Part shown: positions 37,748 through 47,389 of the stretch, in pieces
How positions within the stretch are numbered: the first letter of the stretch is position 1
How the letters are laid out: each line of letters opens with the position of its first letter
NCBI RefSeq assembly: GCF_021300615.1
Contig: NZ_JAJTMY010000003.1
Coordinates: 186,001 to 250,000, forward strand
Reading direction: 5' to 3'
Source of the DNA: Helicobacter anatolicus
GTDB lineage: Bacteria; Campylobacterota; Campylobacteria; Campylobacterales; Helicobacteraceae
DNA: 64,000 nucleotides
The notes under the pieces: model-generated
Told to the model about the DNA's origin: nothing
The model's database searches: none
What the model saw: the letters and a program-made list of their open reading frames with translations, nothing else
Translations under genes and position numbers: made by a program

Positions 37748-38212
37748 ATGAATATCTTAGGTATTGATCCAGGGAGTAGAAATTGTGGATATGCAATCAT
37801 AAAAAAAGATAAAACAAAATTATTTTTATTAGAAGCAGGATTTATTAAAATCAAAGAAAGAAAATTACAATATCAGATTACAGAATTTATTGAGGGGATT
37901 GATTTAGTTTTAAAAAATTATCACATTGATGAAGTAGCGATTGAAGATATTTTTTATGCTTATAATCCAAAAACAGTCATCAAACTAGCTCAATTTAGGG
38001 GAGCATTAAGTCTAAAAATTTTACAAGATTTTGGAAATTTTGCAGAATATACACCTTTGCAAGTTAAAAAAGCATTAACTGGTAATGGCAAGGCAGATAA
38101 AAATCAAGTTGCTTTTATGGTAAAAAGGATTTTAAATCTTAAAGGTGAAATTAAGCCTTTAGATATTACAGATGCTATTGCTGTGGCAATCACTCATTCT
38201 CAACGTCTCTGA
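37748..38212 (+). CDS. ruvC: Holliday junction resolvase RuvC
   Basis: A 154-residue nuclease with the RNase H-like acidic residues: Asp7 in [12 protein letters not shown], Glu in [13 protein letters not shown], and the pair in [11 protein letters not shown]. It resolves four-way junctions with RuvAB. It is divergent from dnaA across a 79-base regulatory spacer and overlaps the convergent galE by 23 bases at its end. It is at the short end of the family. Confidence 0.95.
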   Translation: MNILGIDPGSRNCGYAIIKKDKTKLFLLEAGFIKIKERKLQYQITEFIEGIDLVLKNYHIDEVAIEDIFYAYNPKTVIKLAQFRGALSLKILQDFGNFAEYTPLQVKKALTGNGKADKNQVAFMVKRILNLKGEIKPLDITDAIAVAITHSQRL

Positions 38213-39230
38213 GATAACATTCAAAATCATAGGCACTTTGGATGATTTTTTCTAAATGATTATATTTTGGTTGCCAATTTGTATATTGAAGAATTTTTCT
38301 ATTATCAGCAATCAGTTTTGCGGGATCTCCTGCCCTATTTCCTAAAATTTCTACTAAAAAATCTTGTTTTGTTACTTCTTTGACTTTGTCTATTACTTCT
38401 TTAACACTGTAACCTTTAGAATATCCAACATTAAAAATATTAGATTGTTTATTTTGAAGTAGGTATTGATATGCACTAAGATGTGCACTTGCTAGATCGT
38501 TGATGTGGATATAATCTCTAATACAAGTGCCATCTTTTGTATCATAATTTATCCCATAAATTCCCATTTTTTCTCTTTTCCCTACTGCACATTCTAATGC
38601 AATTTTAATGAGATGAATGGCATTTTTACTTCTTTGTCCTAGAGCATGAGAATGCTGAAAATCATTATCCATGTTTGCACCAGCAACATTAAAATATCTT
38701 AAAATTACATAATTAAAATCATAAATTTTACTACTATCTTTTAAGATAAATTCACTCATCATTTTAGAAGTTCCATAAGGATTGATGGGATTTAGACTAA
38801 AATTTTCATCAATAGATTTAAATTCTCCTTCTGGTTGCCCATATACCGCAGCAGTAGAGGAAAAAATAAAATTTTTTATATTATATTTTGTGCATAATTC
38901 TATAAGAAAAGTTGTATTAATAGTGTTGTTTTTATAATATTCTAGAGGAATTTTTGTAGATTCTTCAACAGATAAAGAAGCGGCAAAATGTAATACACAT
39001 TCAATGCTATAGGTATGAAAAATTTGTTCTAATTTTTCTTTATTATTTAAAGAATAATTGAAAAAAGTGATTCTATTTTTAAAACGATTTTGAAGATATT
39101 CTAGATTTTGTATAAAACCTGTTGAGAGATTATCTATTACTAAAAAATGATGATTGGTATTTTTTAAAAACTCTAGTAATGTATGCGAACCAATATATCC
39201 ACAGCCACCAGTTACAAGAATAAAAGACAT
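38190..39230 (-). CDS. galE: UDP-glucose 4-epimerase
   Basis: A 346-residue extended short-chain dehydrogenase. The NAD motif [10 protein letters not shown] is at residues 7-16, catalytic Ser/Thr in SSTAAVYG, and YGTSK gives the Tyr-Lys pair. [10 protein letters not shown] in the C-terminal part is typical of GalE. It interconverts UDP-Glc and UDP-Gal (possibly also the N-acetyl forms) for LPS synthesis. It stands alone, convergent with ruvC. Confidence 0.93.
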   Translation of the reverse strand: MSFILVTGGCGYIGSHTLLEFLKNTNHHFLVIDNLSTGFIQNLEYLQNRFKNRITFFNYSLNNKEKLEQIFHTYSIECVLHFAASLSVEESTKIPLEYYKNNTINTTFLIELCTKYNIKNFIFSSTAAVYGQPEGEFKSIDENFSLNPINPYGTSKMMSEFILKDSSKIYDFNYVILRYFNVAGANMDNDFQHSHALGQRSKNAIHLIKIALECAVGKREKMGIYGINYDTKDGTCIRDYIHINDLASAHLSAYQYLLQNKQSNIFNVGYSKGYSVKEVIDKVKEVTKQDFLVEILGNRAGDPAKLIADNRKILQYTNWQPKYNHLEKIIQSAYDFECYLRDVENE

Positions 39231-39307
39231 AATTTTACCTTTTTGATTTATTATATCTAAAGTAAAAAAAATATGTTAAATTAAAAAAAATCTAAATGGA
39301 GATAAAA

Positions 39308-39772
39308 ATGGAAACAGCATATGATTATGAAATGGATCCAAGAGTATTGCGTATGTCTATTTTGGTAAATCCTTCAATGGCAAATTTTAGTGGTGTAATG
39401 CACGGAGGAGATTTATTAAAAATTTTAGATCAGGTTGCTTATGCTTGTGCAACAAGATATTGTGGTGTAGGTGTAGTAACAATGGCAGTAGATAGTGTGA
39501 CTTTTAAACATCCTATCCCTATTGGTTCTTTATTGACTTTTTTAGCAAGTATAAATTATACGGGAAATACAAGTTGTGAAGTAGGAATCAAAGTAATCAG
39601 TGAAGATATTAAAAATAAATTTGTTACACATTGCAATAGTTGCTATTTTACAATGGTTGCAATAGAAGGTGGCAAAAAGGTAAAAATACCACAGTTTGAA
39701 CCAAAAACAGAGATAGAAAAACGTCGCTGGAATAAAGCAATTGAAAGAAAGAAGAAAATGTTACAAAAGTAG
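39308..39772 (+). CDS. Hotdog-fold acyl-CoA thioesterase (YciA-like)
   Basis: About 154 residues with the YciA/acyl-CoA hydrolase hotdog motif SGVMHGGDLLKILDQVAYACA, which has the catalytic Asp in LDQVA, and the VTMAVDSVTFKHPIPIG strand pair. The C-terminal basic helix is common in these hexameric enzymes. It hydrolyses acyl-CoA; preference unknown. The ATG at 39308 is preferred to the one at 39296 because a GGAG lies 5 bases before it, inside the longer frame. Confidence 0.85.
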   Translation: METAYDYEMDPRVLRMSILVNPSMANFSGVMHGGDLLKILDQVAYACATRYCGVGVVTMAVDSVTFKHPIPIGSLLTFLASINYTGNTSCEVGIKVISEDIKNKFVTHCNSCYFTMVAIEGGKKVKIPQFEPKTEIEKRRWNKAIERKKKMLQK

Positions 39773-40369
39773 ATTTTCTAGACTTTCTTCTTTGGTGTAG
39801 AGTTTGATAAAGTCTTCAAACTCTAATTCTATATCTTGATTTCCATAATAATCAATATAAATTTGTTCTTCTATTGTAGAAATATAACAAATTCCTATAA
39901 TCTCTTCTTGTTTTTTCTTGAAACAAAGTTCAATATATTTGTGAAATGTCTGACCAATTGTGATTAGATCTTTTTTGTTTTTAGGGATAAGGCCATAAAG
40001 TGAGAATTTCTTTTGCAAAAAGCAATTATTTTTATAGAGATAATATTGTAGAGTAGGAATACTACTTTCTTTAATAAATTTTTGTTCAATATTGATTCCA
40101 AAAATAAGGTTTTTTTCGGTTTTAAAATTAAAGGATTTGAGATATTCTTGCAGACTCATGGGATTTTTTTCTTTAGTAATTTCATTATTTAATACAAAAC
40201 TTAAAAGATTATCAATATCATTATTGAGTTTTTCAATTTTTTGATCAGTTTTTTCAAAAATATTTTTTTGATTGGCAAGTTCTACATAAGCACGATTTAG
40301 CATACTTTCTAAAACTTGAATATAATATTTTTGCTCTGTAATGATTTTTTCATAATCTTGATTATTCAT
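39761..40369 (-). CDS. Uncharacterised protein with coiled coil, downstream of pdxA
   Basis: A protein of about 202 residues. Residues 10-60 form a likely coiled coil (QKYYIQVLESMLNRAYVELANQ, then KIEKLNNDIDNLLSF). The rest is mixed alpha/beta with no motif I recognise. The ATG at 40369 lies within the last codons of pdxA (8-base overlap), so it is probably made from the pdxJ-pdxA message. A longer frame upstream lies inside pdxA. Its 3' end overlaps the convergent thioesterase by 12 bases. Confidence 0.65.
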   Translation of the reverse strand: MNNQDYEKIITEQKYYIQVLESMLNRAYVELANQKNIFEKTDQKIEKLNNDIDNLLSFVLNNEITKEKNPMSLQEYLKSFNFKTEKNLIFGINIEQKFIKESSIPTLQYYLYKNNCFLQKKFSLYGLIPKNKKDLITIGQTFHKYIELCFKKKQEEIIGICYISTIEEQIYIDYYGNQDIELEFEDFIKLYTKEESLENLLL

Positions 40370-41285
40370 TTTTTTCCTTAAATTTTTTTCCCAAAAGTAT
40401 AGCATTGATATAGCTTTGTGTAGTAGCTTTATTTTGGTAAGCAATATCAAACCCCACACCATGATCAACAGATGTTCTCAAAATAGGAATATTTAAAGTA
40501 ATATTGATGCTTTCATAAAAATAAAGTGCTTTAAGTGGTGCAAGACCTATATCATGATAAAGTGCGATAAAAATTTTATACTTTTCTCTCATTGGTGGAC
40601 TAAAAGCACTATCTGCTGGAAAAGGGCCCTTAAAAATTTCCTTATTTAAAATTTTATTAATTTTATTTATACTTTCTTTTATAATAAAATCTTCATCTCC
40701 AATTAGTCCATTGTCACCACAATGTGGATTTAATCCTAATACAGCGATATTTTCTTCCTTAGTGCAGTAATAAAAATTCTTTAAAAATTCTAAAAGATTT
40801 TTCTTTGTAATTTTATTGCTTACAGATTTTAAGGGGATATGATCACTAAAAAGTGCAACAAACATTTCTTCGCAACCAAGCATCATAATTCCTTCTTTTT
40901 TATAGCGATGGGATAAATATTCTGTATGTCCGACAAAATTAATTTTTGCACATTTCCAAGCAAATTTATGAATAGGCAAAGTAGTAATAAAATCTACCTC
41001 ATTTTTTTCTGCAAGTTCACATGCTTTTTCAAAACTCTTAAAACTATAGAATCCAGAATCTTCCTGAATTTCTCCTATATGAATCATGGGCATAGGTGCA
41101 TTAGGTGGAATAAAAATCATATCTTTTGCTAGGGGAATTTTTAGAATGTCACTAATTTTTTTAAGTAATTCTTGATGAGCACAATAAATGGGAGTGCAAA
41201 ATTTTTTGATAATTTGGTGGGATTTCAGGAGGATTTCAGGAGCAATTCCATTAACATCACCTATGCTCACACCAACTTTATACAT
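40362..41285 (-). CDS. pdxA: 4-hydroxythreonine-4-phosphate dehydrogenase
   Basis: A 307-residue oxidoreductase of pyridoxal phosphate synthesis. GVSIGDVNGIAPEILLKS starts the protein, zinc-ligand histidines appear in GHTEYLSH, and ALYHDIGLAPLKA and TSVDHGVGFDIAYQ lie in the C-terminal half. It works with PdxJ, whose gene lies 262 bases upstream on the same strand. The spacer between them holds no gene that I can see. Confidence 0.95.
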   Translation of the reverse strand: MYKVGVSIGDVNGIAPEILLKSHQIIKKFCTPIYCAHQELLKKISDILKIPLAKDMIFIPPNAPMPMIHIGEIQEDSGFYSFKSFEKACELAEKNEVDFITTLPIHKFAWKCAKINFVGHTEYLSHRYKKEGIMMLGCEEMFVALFSDHIPLKSVSNKITKKNLLEFLKNFYYCTKEENIAVLGLNPHCGDNGLIGDEDFIIKESINKINKILNKEIFKGPFPADSAFSPPMREKYKIFIALYHDIGLAPLKALYFYESINITLNIPILRTSVDHGVGFDIAYQNKATTQSYINAILLGKKFKEKNE

Positions 41286-41547
41286 TTTTACCCCTAAAAT
41301 TTATAATTTATCCCTATGCTATCTAATACTTTGTAATAGTTCACATTTATAGAGGTTAATTCTACACTAATTTGATAATTAGGAGATAAATTTTCTTTTA
41401 TACATTGCATATATAGCCTAATTTTACAAATAGATTTTTGTATAAAACTTTATACATTTTGCTTGATTTTTTTTGTTGCTATTGGTAGAAAAATTATGAT
41501 CAACAATATTGCATAAACAAAAAATACAAAAATTTATATTTGAAATT

Positions 41548-42330
41548 TTAGTAAAAATTATCGTTATTTATGATTTTTTGCATATCATCTATTGCATTTT
41601 TTAAGCCGACAAAAATTGATCTTGCAATAATGCTTTGCCCAATATTAAGCTCACTAATTTCTTGAATTTCTGCAATTGTTTTGACATTAAAATAATTTAG
41701 TCCATGTCCTGCATAGACTTCAAGATCAAGTTTTTTAGCATTTTTTGCAATGGTTTTTATTTGTGTGATGCAATCTTGCAATAAGGATTTTAAATCTGTA
41801 TTTTCTAGGCTTTTTATTGTGTTTGGTGTTCTTTTGAGATTACTATAAAGCATTAAGGAAAGATTGGCATAACTACCAGTGTGAATCTCAATGCCATCTG
41901 CACCATAATCTTTTGAAAGTTCCAAAGATTGCATATCAGGATCGATAAATGTGGCAACTTGTATGTGATTTTTATGAAATTCAGCAATCACATCTTTGAT
42001 TTTTGTATTTTGCATAATAAGACCACCTTCTGTGGTAATCTCTTCTCTTTTTTCTGGCACTAATGTAACTTTGTAAGGCTTTTTTTTACAAATAAAATCA
42101 ATAATATTTTCGTCCATTGCACATTCTATATTGACAGGCAAAAATGAAGAATCTATAATTCTTTCTACATCAAATTCATTAATATGGCGTCTGTCTTCTC
42201 TTAAATGGATTGTGATTTGAAATACCCCACAATTTTTTGCAATAAAAATTGCTTCTAGTGGATCGGGATCGTTGATTTTTCTGGCTTCTCTAAGTGTGGC
42301 AATGTGATCGATATTTAAACCTAAATGCAT
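41548..42330 (-). CDS. pdxJ: Pyridoxine 5'-phosphate synthase
   Basis: A 260-residue TIM barrel that joins 1-deoxyxylulose phosphate to the PdxA product. Signature segments are LGLNIDHIATLREAR at the N-terminus, IHLREDRRHI, VTLVPEKREEITTEGG, and YAGHGLNYFN near residue 217. The catalytic glutamate lies in VPEKR. It is typical in length for this class (slightly longer than the E. coli enzyme). Confidence 0.96.
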   Translation of the reverse strand: MHLGLNIDHIATLREARKINDPDPLEAIFIAKNCGVFQITIHLREDRRHINEFDVERIIDSSFLPVNIECAMDENIIDFICKKKPYKVTLVPEKREEITTEGGLIMQNTKIKDVIAEFHKNHIQVATFIDPDMQSLELSKDYGADGIEIHTGSYANLSLMLYSNLKRTPNTIKSLENTDLKSLLQDCITQIKTIAKNAKKLDLEVYAGHGLNYFNVKTIAEIQEISELNIGQSIIARSIFVGLKNAIDDMQKIINNDNFY

Positions 42331-42369
42331 AAAAATCCTTTAAAAATATTTTTGGTATTATAAAACTTT

Positions 42370-43455
42370 TTAATTTTGAATATAAAATCTTTGCTTAATA
42401 ATTGCAAAAATAGATTCAAAATTTGCTATGGAGGGTTCAAAAAGTTTTTTGGCAAGAAGTTTTGTGTTTGGAGGTTTTTTTTCTAGCCATGATTTTACTT
42501 GATTAAAAACTTGTAAAGAAGTTGTGCAATGTTGCATTAATTGATGATCTAATAAATAGCGATCATGAAATAAAAAAAGTGAACGTGTAGAAATTGTCGG
42601 AATACCTAGATAGCAAGCTTCCAAATTCATTGTCCCACCTCCACCAATTAGCATATCAATGAAAGGATAAAAATCTTGCGGGGAGAATTTTTTGTCTAAT
42701 ATAGTGAGGTTTTTGATGTGGGAAAATTGTTTTTTTAAACTCTCTAAATCATAGCGAGGCATAAGAATTAAATTTACATCAAGTGTGCTTAAAAGTTCTA
42801 TGCTTTCATAAATAATAGGGAGTTTTTTTTCTACATAATGTGCATTATATTCTTCTTCACGCAATAAAATTGTAGGTTTTGTAGAATCTAAATGATAATT
42901 TTGTAAAAAATTTTGTCCTTTTTTAAGATTTTTTAACCAGAGTGCAACATCAATAAATTGATAAGGAATAATATTTTTTGATTCTATTCCTAAAGCACTA
43001 TAACAAATCTCTGGCACAATAAATGGGCGAAAAATAAGATTACTTAAAGGTAGGGTAAGTTTTGCAACTAAAGAAAGTTTAGAAATTTCAAAACACTCAC
43101 CAATTAATGGCGTATCAGAAAATTGTACAATAGGGATTCCTAAGCCAAATGCAGTGTGTGTACCTTCTACGCTTACTCCTGTGATAAAAAGCTTAGGTAT
43201 GCCATATTTTTCAAAAAGTATAAGAAATTCTTTTTGGCGATCTAGACGCGCTTGAAATTTATCAAGCTTTTCTCCTCCACCATATCCCCCCACACAAACT
43301 GCAGGAATATTAAATAGTTGTAATAGTTTTAAGCATTCATCATAACCTTTACTTGCACGTGTGGTGATTAGCACTTCATCAAGAGTTTTTAATAATGGAA
43401 TAAAATCCTTAAAAAATAAAACATATTTTGGATCTGTGATATCTAACCAAATCAA
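42370..43455 (-). CDS. DUF354 family protein (glycosyltransferase-B-like)
   Basis: A 361-residue protein matching the DUF354 family (also seen in archaea) with a GT-B / UDP-GlcNAc 2-epimerase-like fold. The N-terminus MIWLDITDPKYVLFFK is the characteristic start. MLIGGGGTMNLEACYLGIPTIS in the C-terminal half resembles the nucleotide-binding loop of MurG and WecB. Substrate is unknown; a role in surface sugar metabolism is a reasonable guess. It is transcribed with the small CxxC protein and fbp upstream. Confidence 0.75.
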   Translation of the reverse strand: MIWLDITDPKYVLFFKDFIPLLKTLDEVLITTRASKGYDECLKLLQLFNIPAVCVGGYGGGEKLDKFQARLDRQKEFLILFEKYGIPKLFITGVSVEGTHTAFGLGIPIVQFSDTPLIGECFEISKLSLVAKLTLPLSNLIFRPFIVPEICYSALGIESKNIIPYQFIDVALWLKNLKKGQNFLQNYHLDSTKPTILLREEEYNAHYVEKKLPIIYESIELLSTLDVNLILMPRYDLESLKKQFSHIKNLTILDKKFSPQDFYPFIDMLIGGGGTMNLEACYLGIPTISTRSLFLFHDRYLLDHQLMQHCTTSLQVFNQVKSWLEKKPPNTKLLAKKLFEPSIANFESIFAIIKQRFYIQN

Positions 43456-43467
43456 ATATTTTTCCTT

Positions 43468-43665
43468 TTAAAATTCAAATGCTCCTTGTTCGCCTTTATT
43501 CATGCTTTCATAGACGGATTTTACATATTCTTGACGTATTTGGCATTGTAAAACCTCTTTACATTGCATACAAGAAGTAAAATTTTTATTTTTTTGACAT
43601 TCTTGTAAGTTTTGTAAAGTGTTATGAAGTTTTTGTTCAAATATATCGTTAATTGTTTCGCTCAT
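43468..43665 (-). CDS. Small cysteine-containing protein between fbp and the DUF354 gene
   Basis: A 65-residue, mostly helical, soluble protein with cysteines spaced C-x(9)-CxxC-x(5)-C around CMQCKEVLQC, which could bind a metal. The ATG overlaps the fbp stop as TAATG, supporting it as a real gene. I do not recognise a named family. Confidence 0.6.
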   Translation of the reverse strand: MSETINDIFEQKLHNTLQNLQECQKNKNFTSCMQCKEVLQCQIRQEYVKSVYESMNKGEQGAFEF

Positions 43666-44504
43666 TAAAAACCCTTTGTATTTTTGAATTTAGAAATTTC
43701 ATATTTGCTACCAAAAAAACAAGGTGTAGTGTCATGAAGGCTTTTACAAGGTAAATCAAGTAATCGTTTTCCATCTTCTGTTATAGCCTCGCCACCACAG
43801 CATTCATAAATATAAGCAAAAGGAAAAACCTCAAAAAGTTTTCTTAGTTTGCCATTTGGAGCATCGCTTGTTGCAGGATAACTAAAAATCCCCCCACCTT
43901 TGATGAGAATTTGGTGTAAATCAGGCACCATTCCTCCAGAATATCTCAAACGATAACCTTCTTGAAAAAAGGATTCTATGATATTTTTATGCATAGCACT
44001 CCAATTTTTTTGTGTACCACCAGTAGCATTGATCTTACCTTTTTCTTTGAGCTTTGGTGTTTCTTTTTCTTTCCATTCTTCGCCATTAAACCCTAGATAT
44101 AAAACTTGATTTTGGTATGCAAAAATAATTTCAATTTTAGGACCATAGATAATGTAAGAGCTTGCGACAAGATTTTTGCCACTAAAATCTGTTCTATAGA
44201 TTCCAAAAATGCTACCAATGCTAAGATTGCTATCTACAAGCGATGAACCATCAAGTGGATCATAGGCAATAAGAAAGTCTCCTTCTTGTTTATAGATAGC
44301 TTCTTCTTTTTCTTCACTACATATTCCTTTGACACAAGGAAGGGCTAAAAATTTTTTCTCAATGAGTTTATCTGCCATTACATCGACTTGGAGTTGAGTA
44401 TCTCCGTTACTATTTATACTTTCTAGATAATTACAATTTGCTTGTTGTAATAAAGTATGAGTTTGTAAAGCAATCTCTTTGATGGTATGTAATAAAGTTT
44501 GCAT
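43665..44504 (-). CDS. fbp: Fructose-1,6-bisphosphatase class 1
   Basis: A 279-residue gluconeogenic phosphatase. Metal-binding acidic motifs are CSEEKEEA and AYDPLDGSSLVDSNLSIG, with RYSGGMVPDLHQIL and the sugar-binding C-terminal ECCGGEAITEDGKRLL. Short for the class (E. coli 332) but normal for helicobacters, which lack sugar uptake glycolysis and depend on gluconeogenesis. It is divergent from rpe. Confidence 0.94.
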   Translation of the reverse strand: MQTLLHTIKEIALQTHTLLQQANCNYLESINSNGDTQLQVDVMADKLIEKKFLALPCVKGICSEEKEEAIYKQEGDFLIAYDPLDGSSLVDSNLSIGSIFGIYRTDFSGKNLVASSYIIYGPKIEIIFAYQNQVLYLGFNGEEWKEKETPKLKEKGKINATGGTQKNWSAMHKNIIESFFQEGYRLRYSGGMVPDLHQILIKGGGIFSYPATSDAPNGKLRKLFEVFPFAYIYECCGGEAITEDGKRLLDLPCKSLHDTTPCFFGSKYEISKFKNTKGF

Positions 44505-44598
44505 TTTTTCCCTTTATTTTTAATTTCCATTATATCTTAATTATTTTTTATGTTATTCTATAACAAAAGTTTTTATATAAATGTTTTAGGGAGAAAAT

Positions 44599-45237
44599 AT
44601 GCTTGTTGCCCCCAGTCTTTTGTCTGCAAATTTTATGAAACTAGGAGAAGAGGTTAAAAATATTTGTGATAGTGGTGCAGATTTGTTGCATATTGATGTG
44701 ATGGATGGGCATTTTGTACCAAATCTTACTTTTGGTCCTGTGGTTTTGCAAGGAATCATGCATTATGCAACTAAACCATTAGATATACATTTGATGGTAG
44801 AAAATGTGGAGTTTTTTGTAGATTTATTTGCGCCACTTCAGCCAAAATATATAAGTGTGCATTTTGAAGAAGTTAAGCATCTTCATCGTGTGATTTCTCA
44901 AATTAGAAAATATGGGATTTCTCCAGCAGTTGTACTTAATCCTCATACAAGCGAAGAAGGGTTAAAATATATTTTAGAAGATATTGATATGGTTTTATTA
45001 ATGAGTGTTAACCCAGGTTTTGGTGGGCAGAGTTTTATTCCTAGTGTGTGTGAAAAGGTTAAAAATCTTAAGAAACTTATTTTAGATAAAAATCCAAATT
45101 GTTTGATTGAAGTTGATGGTGGAGTGAATGATAAGACAATTGATAAGTTAAAAGATTCTGGGGTAGATATCGTAGTTGCAGGGAGCTATATTTTTCAGCA
45201 AGATAATTATAAAAAGGCCATTCTTTCTTTGCGATGA
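44599..45237 (+). CDS. rpe: Ribulose-phosphate 3-epimerase
   Basis: A 212-residue TIM barrel of the pentose phosphate pathway. LSANFMKLGEE, the metal-binding HIDVMDGHFVPNLTFGP, HLMV, and MSVNPGFGGQSFI are all intact, as is EVDGGVND with the catalytic aspartate. Strong GGGAGA ribosome site. Its stop overlaps the dnaQ start by 4 bases. Confidence 0.97.
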   Translation: MLVAPSLLSANFMKLGEEVKNICDSGADLLHIDVMDGHFVPNLTFGPVVLQGIMHYATKPLDIHLMVENVEFFVDLFAPLQPKYISVHFEEVKHLHRVISQIRKYGISPAVVLNPHTSEEGLKYILEDIDMVLLMSVNPGFGGQSFIPSVCEKVKNLKKLILDKNPNCLIEVDGGVNDKTIDKLKDSGVDIVVAGSYIFQQDNYKKAILSLR

Positions 45238-45980
45238 GTTACAATAAAATTTATGCAAAATTCCAAAAACCTCATTTAAAAAATGAAAAGTTTTTGCCTT
45301 TTATTCGAGATATTTTTGAGGTTGATGATTCAAATTTAGCGTTAGAATTATTGCAAGGTTGTGGATTTTGGTTGATGCAAAAAGATGAATTTTTTGAACT
45401 CGGCACACTGTATAAAGAAATTAATGATAGTGTGTTTTGTTTTGTGGATATTGAGACGATAGGTTCTAAGCCACAAGATTCTAAAATTATAGAAATTGGT
45501 GCAATAAAATATTATAAGGGCAAGATTATTGATCGTTTTGAAACATTGGTATATGCAGAATTTGTTCCTGAGCATATTGTAGAACTTACAGGAATTACTA
45601 CACAAATGTTAGAAAATGCACCAATGGAACATAAAATCTTAAAGGCATTTAGGGAATTTTTGGGAGATAGTATTTTTGTTGCACATAATGTGTTATTTGA
45701 TTATACTTTTATTAGTGAAAAGTTAGAAATTTATGGAGATTTTCCTCTGTTAAATCCTAGGCTTTGTACAATTGATTTGGCAAGAAAAAGTATTTTATCT
45801 TTGCGTTATTCTTTGGGATATTTAAATCATTTTTTAGGAATTAATATAAAAGAACAACATCGTGCACTTTCTGATGCACGTATGAGTTTGGAAGTTTTTA
45901 AAATCGCACTTTTATCTTTACCGCATAATGTTAAAAATATACAAGAACTTATTGAATTTTCTCGTGGTAAAAAACTTTAG
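45234..45980 (+). CDS. dnaQ: DNA polymerase III epsilon-type 3'-5' exonuclease
   Basis: A 248-residue protein with a helical N-terminal extension of about 65 residues and a DEDDh exonuclease domain: CFVDIETIGSKPQDSKIIEIGAI (Exo I), VAHNVLFDYTFI (Exo II) and HRALSDARMSLEVF (Exo III, with the DEDDh histidine). It proofreads DNA synthesis. The rpe-dnaQ pair matches HP1386/HP1387 of H. pylori. Confidence 0.92.
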   Translation: MSYNKIYAKFQKPHLKNEKFLPFIRDIFEVDDSNLALELLQGCGFWLMQKDEFFELGTLYKEINDSVFCFVDIETIGSKPQDSKIIEIGAIKYYKGKIIDRFETLVYAEFVPEHIVELTGITTQMLENAPMEHKILKAFREFLGDSIFVAHNVLFDYTFISEKLEIYGDFPLLNPRLCTIDLARKSILSLRYSLGYLNHFLGINIKEQHRALSDARMSLEVFKIALLSLPHNVKNIQELIEFSRGKKL

Positions 45981-46032
45981 TTACGAAAATATTAAAATAA
46001 TACAAAGTGGAGAACTAAAAAATAGAGGAGGA

Positions 46033-46050
46033 CTTAGCCAGAAGGCTAAG
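46033..46050. terminator. Hairpin between convergent dnaQ and zinc-ribbon gene
   Basis: A perfect 7-bp stem CTTAGCC / GGCTAAG with loop AGAA. On the plus strand it is followed by AAAATAG and on the minus strand by a C/T-rich tract. It is well placed to end both genes. Confidence 0.6.
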
Positions 46051-46062
46051 AAAATAGTAAAA

Positions 46063-46320
46063 TTACTTTTGATTGAGTATTTCTAATACTGCAACTGCAT
46101 GTGGAGTCATTGCACCGCATTTATTGCAAACTGTGTAGATTGCAGGTACATGAGGTCCATTAACATTCACACTACCATCGATTTTATTTTGTAGCATAAT
46201 GCTTGTAAAACCAGGTGCAACACCAATATCTTTGCCACCGCAAGTTGGGCAAGAAAGTTTTGCACCCTTTTCTTTTAATTTTTCTAAAATTCCTTCAGGC
46301 GTAATATTGATATCTGCCAT
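46063..46320 (-). CDS. Small zinc-ribbon-like protein
   Basis: An 85-residue soluble protein with two CxxC knuckles, CPTCGGKD near residue 24 and CNKCGAM near 66, and so a probable zinc ribbon. The ATG at 46320 has AAGGAG 6 bases upstream. A longer frame from 46362 has no such site. It is conserved in appearance with small Helicobacter proteins of unknown function. Confidence 0.75.
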   Translation of the reverse strand: MADINITPEGILEKLKEKGAKLSCPTCGGKDIGVAPGFTSIMLQNKIDGSVNVNGPHVPAIYTVCNKCGAMTPHAVAVLEILNQK

Positions 46321-46368
46321 TATATGCTCCTTGTTAGATAATATAGATGGTTTATTATACAAAATTCA

Positions 46369-47193
46369 TTATTGTTTTACTACTTTTTGTTGCAAGATTG
46401 AGAGGTTTTTTTCATCATCAGGAAGCCTCTCTTCTCTGAGTAGGGATTCCAAAGTGTTTGGATCATACTTTTTATGATTAAAAATAAGAATATTTACCTC
46501 ATCTCCATTTTGCAAGAATCTTGTTTCACCTAAATGCGTGTAGCGTGTGGCACCTATAGCAATTATGCATTTTTCTGGGAAATTATTATTTTTGATAATG
46601 CGGTGCATATCTTCTAGCACAACCATATCTTCTTGATGATTGAGTTTTTGGATAAGCCATTCTAGTAGTTTGTCATAAAAAAAACTATAGCTTAATAAAG
46701 GAGAACATTCTCCATAAGCATGTATTTTGCCATCAATTTTAATAAAAGAGGCGATGGAAAAATCATCACATACTCCACCTTCTTGAAAAGAATCAATCGC
46801 TATTTTATTGCCATATCCCTTGCAGCCTGTAGAAAAATTTTTTTTCTGAGAGATTTTTTTAGCATTTTTATCATTTCTTACAGAAGCATCATTAAATGCC
46901 ATAAAAAATTTTGGTACCAGCGTTTTAATGTATCCATTTTCATAGGTAATGTCACATTCAATTCCTACTTCTGGTTCTGCTTGCACGCATAAAGTAGAAT
47001 CTTCTGGTAAAATAATTTTTTGATTATCAAAACAGAAGCGTTGTAATTTTTCATGATTTGGCACATAAAAAGGGAAAATACCTTTTGGTGCATTTTCTTC
47101 GCTACAAATCCCACAAAAATCACTAGCTTCGCCCGCTTGCTCCAAATGGTTAGCAAAATTTCCTACTATCCCTACGCCTAAATAGTGTTTCAT
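46369..47193 (-). CDS. DUF5718 family protein
   Basis: A 274-residue protein matching DUF5718, a family seen mainly in Campylobacterota. The segment QAEPEVGIECDITY resembles the metal-binding glutamates of fumarylacetoacetate hydrolase-type enzymes, as does TGCKGYGNKIAIDSF further on. The function is unknown. It precedes the zinc-ribbon gene by 48 bases and may be cotranscribed. Confidence 0.7.
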   Translation of the reverse strand: MKHYLGVGIVGNFANHLEQAGEASDFCGICSEENAPKGIFPFYVPNHEKLQRFCFDNQKIILPEDSTLCVQAEPEVGIECDITYENGYIKTLVPKFFMAFNDASVRNDKNAKKISQKKNFSTGCKGYGNKIAIDSFQEGGVCDDFSIASFIKIDGKIHAYGECSPLLSYSFFYDKLLEWLIQKLNHQEDMVVLEDMHRIIKNNNFPEKCIIAIGATRYTHLGETRFLQNGDEVNILIFNHKKYDPNTLESLLREERLPDDEKNLSILQQKVVKQ

Positions 47194-47389
47194 TTTTATA
47201 TCCTATCTTTTATTAAAGTTTTGATTATTCACAATCTGAATAGATTCAAAAACTACCTTAATTATTAAAAAAAATGTTAAACATTTTAGGCATTAAAAGA
47301 GTTTTTTGATAAAATTATTTTTTGGATAGGCTATTTTGTAACATATTAAAGAGTGTATCAATAGATATTAGAAGAAAAAAGGAGAAAAA